Shown here one piece after another: positions 56,795 to 64,000 of a DNA stretch of 64,000 nucleotides (within the stretch, counting starts at the first letter, position 1; the number at the start of each line of letters is the position of its first letter). Made by a program: the position numbers and the translations under genes. This DNA comes from Trichaptum fuscoviolaceum (taxonomy: Eukaryota; Basidiomycota; Agaricomycetes; Hymenochaetales; Trichaptaceae). The notes beneath the pieces are model-generated. The model did not search any database, had not been told where the DNA came from, and saw only the letters and a program-made list of their open reading frames with translations. The stretch lies in the NCBI GenBank assembly GCA_910574455.1, contig CAJSYZ010000006.1:186001-250000 (forward strand), written 5' to 3'.

Positions 56795-59404
56795 ATGTCT
56801 GCTTCCAAGAGCAGCACACTCCAATTCACGCCGTTCTCATCAGTTGTGCAGCCTCCTTTCTGGCACGAGCTGTCCCGCCTCAAGATCGATCAATGGAAAT
56901 TGTCTGAAGGCGTAACACCAATTATCGCGTCGTACTCAGTAGGGCGGTCTATCACGGATAGGGAGACTGGAAAGGATGTTGATTTGGGATGCCATATAAC
57001 TGTTGGAGGTGACTCATTTGATGTGAACGGACAGTGAGTCTGCTCGTAAGCATGCTTAGGGATTAGGGTTAACCTCGATATCTGCAGGAGGCCTCCAAAT
57101 AGCGCGCAATGCATCGGATACTTCAAGAACTTCAATACGATCGAAGACTTCAAAGCTGTCGACAAAACTGCGCTTTTTAACGACGTTGCCGGTGAGGTAT
57201 GTACCCTGTAACGTGCCTATTCCGATTCTAAAGCACGTTTACGCAGATCTGGTCAGGTATAAAGGAAACCGGGGATGAAAGTCTTTTGAACAAGTTCATC
57301 TTGATCACGTATGCCGACCTCAAGAAGTACAAATACTACTACTGGTTTGCCTTCCCTGCGCTTGTCTCAAAGCCAGCCTGGTCAATCGAAACACCTGGCC
57401 TTGGAGCTGCGGAAATTGCGTTAGGCCGCGATGCTGTAAGTCCATGGTAGCTGCCAGATACTCGTGCTGACTTACAAAGCTAGCTTCTATCGATTAGCAA
57501 GCAACTGCATGAATCCATTAAGCCATATTTTCTCGTCCGTCAGAGCACGTCCGGTGTATACGAGCTCGGTTCTCTATCCGATTTCGCTACATTCTTCTCC
57601 AACATCCCCCCTTCGCAACAGATAGTCGGCTTCCTTGACCCTTCCGCCAGCCCAGAACACCCAGGGTGGCCGCTTCGAAACGTCCTGACCTACCTTCGCA
57701 CACGCTTTCTGAACCAGGGACCCGCGCAAGTGCGCATCCTGTGTTGGCGAGATTCTGAGGCTCCCTTGGAGGATAAGCCTTGGCGGAGTCGGTTTGGGGT
57801 TGTCGAAGTGACGGGAGATGCCTCAGGTCTGTTGGGAGAACGACCTTCAGCGGTTGGATGGGAGAAGAATCCGCAAGGCAAGCTCGGGCCTAGGCTGGCT
57901 GATCTTGCACCTATGATGGATCCTACAAGGTAAGTTGAGTTTGACCGACCTATCGCTCGCGGAATCTGATACCCTCCCGACAGGTTGGCTGACCAAGCCG
58001 TTGATCTGAATTTAAAGTTGATGCGATGGCGTATCCTGCCCGCGCTCAATCTCGAGAAAGTCGCTGCAACTCGTGTCCTGCTTCTGGGCGCCGGTACACT
58101 GGGATGCTATGTTGCGCGCACATTGATGGTATGACATTTAATAATTCGGATTATGTGGCCATTCATTAACGAATTCACTCAGGGTTGGGGAGTCAGAAAC
58201 ATCACCTTCGTTGACTCCGCTACTGTCTCATTCTCGAATCCAGTCCGACAGCCACTGTTTGAGTTCGAAGACTGTCTTGATGGAGGAAAACCGAAGGCAC
58301 AATGCGCCGCCGATCGATTGAAAAAGATATTTCCTGGCGTGGTATATATCATATTTGAATATCCACCAATGGTCACTAATGATCTGATTTAAGAACGCGA
58401 AAGGAATAAGCATGTCTATTCCCATGCCCGGCCACCCGATTCCACCCGCAAATCTCGAGCAGACAAAGAAAGATGTCGCACAGCTGGAACAACTTTTCGA
58501 AGAACATGATGCTGTTTTCCTTTTGATGGACTCGCGGGAATCACGGTGGCTCCCAACTGTCCTAGGTGCGAGCAAGGGGAAGGTGAGCTCTCTGACCTGC
58601 AATGAAACGGCTGCGCGCTGATCTATCGTCTAACGATCAATAGATTGTAATGAACGCAGCACTGGGCTTTGACTCGTACCTCGTCATGCGCCATGGCGCG
58701 CGAACACCTGTTGAAACTCATGATGCGAAATCGCCAGCCCGGCTTGGATGCTATTACTGCAATGATGTCGTGGCGCCCGCAGATGTATGAAACTTTGTTT
58801 TCTCGTGCTGGTGATGCAGATGCTGAGACGCCTTTTCGACAGTCTCTTTCGGACCGAACATTGGATCAAATGTGCACAGTGACGCGCCCGGGCCTTGCGG
58901 CTATCGCGTCTGCGACGGCGGTGGAACTTCTTGTCTCAGTGATCCAACATCCTGAAGGGTACGTTTGACTCATTGCTCTGCACTGTCCACTAATAGAACT
59001 CATTTTCTAATTATAGCGTTAAAGCACCTGCGCCTCCTCCGGATTATAAAGAAGACGGCGATGAGTCGAGTTTATACAAGAGCGTGCTCGGTATTGTGCC
59101 GCATCAACTGCGCGGCTTCCTTGCTCAGTTCCGGACACTGCCTATCGTTGGCGCGTCCTATGATAAATGCACAGGGTGCAGTGAAGCGGTGTGTAATCTG
59201 TCCGCTACCGTTGGTAAAGTACAAACTCTGATCTAAACGATACAGGTCCTACAAGCGTACGAAAAGAACGGGTTCGATATGCTCCTGAAGGTGTTCAACG
59301 AGACCAAGTATCTCGAGACGCTGACGGGCCTGGACAAGCTGCACGACGAGGGTGAGGCTGCGCTGGAAGCTGTGGACTGGGATGACGAGGATGACGAGAT
59401 GTGA
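56795..59404 (+). CDS. ATG7: ATG7, E1-like activating enzyme of autophagy
   Basis: Eleven exons close in frame: 56795-57033, 57088-57196, 57247-57435, 57484-57929, 57984-58128, 58183-58341, 58394-58582, 58644-58784, 58843-58958, 59017-59188, 59246-59404 (2064 nt, 687 residues, normal for the family). The N-terminal domain begins [18 protein letters not shown]. The adenylation site [14 protein letters not shown] is at about residues 360-373 and binds [29 protein letters not shown] contains the catalytic Cys, about residue 550, on the exon 9 side of the junction. The acidic C-terminus DWDDEDDEM follows the family pattern. ATG7 activates Atg8 and Atg12 for conjugation to lipid and Atg5 (family knowledge). 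The ATG at 56795 ([11 protein letters not shown]) matches the expected N-terminus. Confidence 0.95.
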
Positions 59405-60909
59405 GATAAATGAAGGAGGAAAAGGAATAAGAAGAAGAATGTGTATTTGTAGAGCCATATTGGAGCGTATAGCCTTTCTTGACTTACGAAGGTGTGAGCG
59501 CCTTATCGTCGTTTGTGTAATTTTTCTGTGCAATACCTGTGCTAATTACGTTTTCTTTGTTTAAAACTTCGCATCGTCGAAACGTATTCTGGCAAGGTTG
59601 AGACACAAGTGCTCGAACTTCTGGCCTGGATTGGAAGCGAAAGCAATTTAGTTCAATTCAGTGAGCAGGTCTTGGCGCTCAACAACCGTCAATTTCCAAA
59701 AGCGCAGAGATGTGCAGTCACTAAGTAAGCTGCATTCTTGACGCTCATTTTTGAGACCCGTCTCGCGTAGAGTTACCCGTAATTCGTGAAGGACCTTTTC
59801 TGCAGACGTGCAATGCGAAAATGCAACTGGCTGAACCCGAACCCGGCGATATCCACTACCTGTCCGAAGGGGTTGGTTCCTTAATAACCTACATATGTAA
59901 GTCAAGTCCTCAACAGAATAATAAACGGAAAAGCTATTGTTAGGTGGTAAGTTACAGCTTCTTCGGGTTTGTGGAATTGTCCACATGATCTCGACAGCCG
60001 AGACTGCTAGTTCGGCATTCTGCTTGCGTTTCTTTCCTCTATCCCCTCTGACTTCAATTAGTTAGATATCGTGACTCGCTTTTCTTTTTTTGCCCTCATT
60101 GGATGACTTCCCGCAGGAATTTAGAACCGGTTTCTAAGTTCTAAACGGTCTGAGGTTCTAAAAAAAGGTTTAGAAACAAGTTCCTAAACCGTAGCTCGGT
60201 TTAGGACGTATCATCCAATTCCGTGAGACATGTACCCATAATAAGTAATAGTCACAATCGTACCATAATATAACAACCAAAAGAAGCAATAAAATCAAAT
60301 TCAGGGTCTCATAAGCGAGGGTTAGAACACCTTTAGAACTTCGTGAGCTTTGAGACTCCATACCCCCTCGAGTCTCAAACCTCGAAATTTAGAACCTGCG
60401 GACATCAACCGAAAATTTGGCTCGGACCCTGACAGGGTCTTTTGGGACACTTAGAGCCGTTCTAAACGGTTCTAAATTCCTGCGGGAAGTCATCCATTAA
60501 AGTTGGTCACATCCAGTGCAGTGCGTTAGTAGTTCAGATATTCAATTTAAAATTATTTATAATTCTCTAATGTGTCGCATTTCGCTTGCCAGGTATCCAG
60601 GTACCTATGACGCTTGACACTTGGCACCATGCTCGGCACGCTTGCCTCTCCGCACGGCCAATTCATCATGTTAATCTTGTCTACCATTCAATCCGCCGCA
60701 GGCTTCCGCACACGCGGTGACCGTCGTGGCGTTCCTTTCACACTTCTTCCGGACTTTTTTTGTTTCCGTTCTTCCATACTCCAGAGAAATCGATGGCATT
60801 CTCAAGAGCCTGGGACTTAAATAAGCTCGATGATCTCCATCCTGCCACATCAGGTCCCAAATCACTCACATCTGCAAGGTAGTCCACCAGCATCGTGCAA
60901 TCGATCAGG
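59405..60909. other. Intergenic, contains a TIR element
   Basis: Apart from the 397 bp inverted-repeat element listed separately, no gene is supported. Confidence 0.4.
60100..60496. mobile_element. MITE-like element with perfect 30-bp TIRs
   Basis: The ends are perfect inverted repeats of 30 bases: left 60100-60129 begins TGGATGACTTCCCGCAGGAA, and right 60467-60496 is its exact reverse complement. The 397 bp body is rich in short GGTTCTAAA/TTTAGAACC words in both orientations and can fold extensively. It has no coding capacity. No unambiguous target duplication is seen. Confidence 0.8.
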
Positions 60910-61757
60910 ATGGCCCTTTCAGCCTATGCAATTCTGAAACTACTCCTTCTGCTTACAAGTGGCATAGCAAACCAGATCGCTATGACACCGCCCAATCCGC
61001 CTGCAAAGAAGATAGTAAAACCGAACTTTTTCGAGAGAAATGTTCGACCCATAGTCAAGATGGTGATAGTAAGTGCATCCCCAACTCATCACATTATCAT
61101 ACTGAATTATGCGACCAGTATCCCTTCTGGCTTGCGGTTATGATAGACATGGTTGCAACGGTGTTGATATCCGTTAGTGGTTTAACCTCGGCGTTCCAAC
61201 TCCCTGCCTCGATTCTCGTACCTTCTCCCGTCAATACGCAGGTTCTACAGTGTCCCAGTGCAACCTTTATCCTTGGTGCAGTCCTCTTGATTGTTTCGGC
61301 GAATCTTCGAACCTGATGTTACAAGACATTAGGAGACCAATTCCGTTTCGAGGTTTCAATACAGGCTAAACATAAACTGGTCACCTCTGGGCCGTACAGT
61401 CTCGTACGCCATCCATCCTACCTCGCCCTCTATGGCGACTACATAGGCAGCGTGGCTGTCCTCGTTTCTCGTGGCTCTCACTTCCGAGAATGCGTGCTGC
61501 TGCCTTTCCTTCGTGCTATGGCTTGCGCAACATTTCCTGGATCCGAGAGATGCGAAGCGGCAGCTTCGAGTGTCGGTATATTCCACATTGCGGCGATGGC
61601 GGCGTTTGTGGTATGGCTGGGAGATTTGTTGTTTATTGAACGTCAACTCGCGGGACGGCTGAGCTGGGAAGATGATGTACTGCACAAAGAATTTGGGAAG
61701 GAGTGGGAATTATATGCCGAACGCGTGCGCTGGCGCATTCTTCCTGGTATACTTTAA
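60910..61757 (+). pseudogene. Isoprenylcysteine carboxyl methyltransferase-like, interrupted by TGA
   Basis: Two exons, 60910-61068 and 61119-61757 (50 bp intron, GTAAGT...CAG). Translated through one stop they give 264 codons. Membrane segments include AYAILKLLLLLTSG, FWLAVMIDMVATVLISVSGL and TFILGAVLLIVSA. The ICMT/Ste14 core is intact: HKLVTSGPYSLVRHPSYLAL and, near the end, FGKEWELYAERVRWRILPGI. The in-frame TGA at 61314-61316 sits where relatives have Trp in the R-x-W-C-Y-x-x-LG motif (here LRT-stop-CYKTLGDQFRF). No GT-AG intron can remove it. The simplest reading is a recent TGG to TGA nonsense mutation. A sequencing error or stop readthrough is possible. The intact enzyme methylates prenylated C-terminal Cys in the ER membrane. 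Confidence 0.75.
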
Positions 61758-61769
61758 CCTCTCCAAGGT

Positions 61770-62342
61770 CGGCAATCACATTTAAACTCAGATTTGTAGC
61801 CTTATCAATGAAGTTATACATGTGCCTGCTCCTCAGATCGCGACCAGCTTCACATTCCTTCAACGTGTAATTTGCGGCGCAAGGGAGTCCATGCATCTGT
61901 CCATCGCAAGCGTTGAGAACGATGGTGCGGGCTCTCGGCTTCCCTCATCGGCTCCGTTACTTTTTATCGAATAAGAATCGTCGTCGTCGGCATCCGTGGC
62001 AACTGAGCCAACGACACCATCATCGTCATCGAGGGCCGTGATTGATATATCAATTGGTAGAGTTGAACCGCATCGCTCTAGATAGCAGCGAAAGTGCATG
62101 AGGTGCTGCGAGATAGTAGCAGAGGAGCTCAAGTCGGCGATGAAGGTGCTCCAGAGGCTTTTGTGATGCAATGCGACGTCCCTCCAATGATTATTGACAC
62201 GGGAAATTTTGTGAGGCGCAGATCAATTCGTAAATACGGGGTCCGACTTTTCATCTTGTGCCAGGAGCATGAAGATGATTTCTAGAATGTCGGATGGTAA
62301 CAAGGCCGCGGGACCTGATTTGTTACCAAGAGTTGTGAGCAT
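61770..62342 (-). pseudogene. F-box copy, N-terminal part with nonsense codons
   Basis: From ATG 62342: AALLPSDILEIIFMLLAQDE, then TGA at 62225-62223 (FTN-stop-SAPHKIS, where the paralogue has Arg), HWRDVALHHKSLWSTFIADL and the Asp-rich YSIKSNGADEGSREPAPSFS. A second nonsense (TGG to TGA) follows LAPQITR near 61862. Homology fades by about 61770, next to the ICMT-like stop. It is a truncated relative of the copies at 26.6-28.5 and 36.2-39.0 kb. Confidence 0.8.
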
Positions 62343-62399
62343 TCTGTGGGTGTCTGATAATGTCTATGAATGAGAGGCAGCGAGAGTGACTCAGTGAGA

Positions 62400-63140
62400 T
62401 GTTTCAGGAGACAGGTTTGACTGCTGGTCGACCCACATATATATACTACCGACTATAATATTGTGGTTTGTCGAGTGTGTGGATAACACATCCGTCGAGA
62501 TGAACAACCCACTGTTCTGATTCGACAGAATAGCGCGATTTTATAATATAATCCATAGAAAGTGTGCTTACCACGGGAATGGTTTTCAATTCTATTCTCT
62601 GGAGAATTTGGAGATACAACAAGTGAGTTGAAAGATGTGTCATGTTGTGGTGTTGAGGAAACTGGTCAGGACGAAATTCAGTACTTAACGCAGCTCTGAG
62701 GACAGACGCCCGATCCTACTACATAGTTGGGGATATATTACGGATTCTCTTTCTCTCGATTCGCCATCTTGATTAAGGGGTAGGTTAAGAATGAGAAAGG
62801 AGGGAGGGAATGAAAAAAAAGGACCGAAGCGGACTTCGAAATTGATTCACGTGACTCCGAGTCCGTGTTCTCATTGAACCTAATTTGGCTGAATCGAGTC
62901 AACACCTCTTGTCTCCTCTTTTCCTCTAACGCTGGAGCTTCCCCTTGCCATTCGAAACTACCTAGCGCTCAAAGGGAGACACATTATATAAAGTGGGCGT
63001 CTGAGATGCATTGTTATTTAAATGTCGGCTCTCAACCTCCTCAAGCTTCGCCAATCTGAAAATTTGCGGACACCTATATTCGAGCTTCACGAAATGGTAC
63101 GTTAAGGCTGTTTAGAGCGTACATCAGTAATATGAGGCTT
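62400..63140 (-). repeat. Conserved upstream block of F-box copies (3 of 3)
   Basis: The same landmarks as the 28.6-29.4 and 39.1-39.9 kb blocks: CCCACATATATATACTACCG, GTGGTTTGTCGAGTGTGTGG, CAGACGCCCGATCC, CACGTGACTCCGAGTC at 62848-62863 (506 bp from the ATG), and the 3' AGGCTGTTTAGAGC. Confidence 0.75.
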
Positions 63141-63193
63141 GTTGATATATATGTTACGCAGTAATCATGGCTTAATGCTCCCTCCTATGGTTA

Positions 63194-63592
63194 GGTCAAG
63201 CACAAATTGGTCGCTTCCGGCCCGTACATGTTCAGCTTTAATTTGTACGCCACCCATTCTATCTCGCCTCATATAGCGTCTATTCAAAGAGCGTGCCTAT
63301 CCTCATTTCTTGTGGCTCTTACTTCCGGGATTACGTACTGCTCCCTTTCGTTCGTGCAATGGCCCACGCATCGTTATCGGGATCTGACATATGCGAAGCG
63401 GCATTCTCGGTATTGGGATAACTCACATTGCGGAAATGAGTAGTGTTTATGGTATGGCTGGGCGATTGTTGTACATCGAACGCCAACTGGCGGGAAGGAG
63501 ATGATGTGCTACGCTAAGAATATAGAAAGGAGGGGGAGCTATATGCCGAACGTCGCCATGTACGCTAGCGCATTCTTCTGGAAATACTCTGG
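63194..63592 (+). pseudogene. Decayed 3' half of the ICMT-like gene (second copy)
   Basis: Nucleotide-level match to 61368-61753: AAGCACAAATTGGTC, CCGGCCCGTACA, TTCTTGTGGCTCTTACTTCC, TATGGCTGGGCGATT and CTATATGCCGAACG. Multiple stops and frameshifts occur. Together with the copy at 60.9-61.8 kb it brackets the F-box fragment. Confidence 0.75.
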
Positions 63593-64000
63593 CCACACGT
63601 GTGCAGTTCCACTCTCCAAGATTTTGTGCTTGGTCTGACGGTACGTAAGTTTGTAGCTCTCGCATTTTCATCAATATTCCATCTGCTCTACGAATCGCTT
63701 CCAACGAAACTTCCCCAACTCTATCGTGATCTATCTCTGACTTCCAGTCACTTTCCGGTGAATGTAACATACAGGTAATCATCCGCTACTGAGGTACCAC
63801 ATCTTCAAGCGCTTGGCTGTAGGGGGTCGAGGTACAAAGGTCCCCCAACCTAGCCGGATCGGTATCGTTCTACAAGTGTCGGCCTCCTGAACCCAAGCTC
63901 GAATTTCATCTGACCCCCGTCCTGGCTCAGTTGACTTTACCCATTGTGTTAACTTATTCAAACTTCTAGAATACAATCTTGGCAATCCCCCGCTTTCTTC

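Noticed and set aside
57058..57069. TTAGGG-like motif near 57060
   Set aside because: A single copy inside ATG7 intron 1; no telomeric array.

Overview
This window looks like genomic DNA of a filamentous basidiomycete, probably an Agaricomycete. Genes are split by many 45-70 bp GT-AG introns. There are no bacterial operons. The proteins include fungal families that are expanded in mushrooms: F-box/LRR-like proteins, a DUF6534 membrane protein, an NmrA-like reductase and a DUF7029/DUF7223-type secreted protein. No species can be named from the sequence alone.

Layout. 1-7 kb holds a broken F-box gene, an NmrA-like oxidoreductase gene (six exons) and an intact F-box gene. 7-15.4 kb is gene-poor and rich in simple repeats. 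15.4-18.2 kb is a DUF6534 seven-helix membrane protein gene; its 1.5 kb first intron contains decayed copies of its own exon 1 end. 19.8-22.3 kb is a strongly G-rich, internally repetitive block that may include an LTR. 23-44 kb is a young duplication zone. It contains F-box genes and pseudogenes, three paralogous 130-residue proteins of unknown family, and a small protein built from 13-residue repeats. 44.5-46.3 kb is a broken secreted-protein gene. 48.7-49.7 kb carries two very small convergent genes for secreted peptides, each with a TATA box. 50.5-59.4 kb is a conserved housekeeping block: LIS1/PAC1 (dynein regulator), an AKR6-type aldo-keto reductase and ATG7 (autophagy E1-like enzyme). 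60-64 kb returns to duplicated and decaying sequence: a short TIR element, an isoprenylcysteine methyltransferase gene stopped by one TGA codon, an F-box fragment, and a second decayed methyltransferase copy.

How it fits together. The conserved genes (LIS1, ATG7, AKR, NmrA, DUF6534) are intact. The regions between them are filled with F-box copies in all stages of decay, with shared upstream sequence and mobile DNA. The most novel candidate is the gene at 48767-49102. Its spliced product is a signal peptide followed by KR-D/CPGC cassettes, each cassette on its own phase-0 exon, which resembles a Kex2-processed peptide precursor. A second peptide with a CAGCS motif lies opposite it. Also notable are a 2.3 kb TIR element with tRNA-like modules inside LIS1 intron 7 and the 39-bp repeat gene at 40.7 kb. 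All exon structures were derived by eye from splice sites and reading-frame closure, without transcript data.
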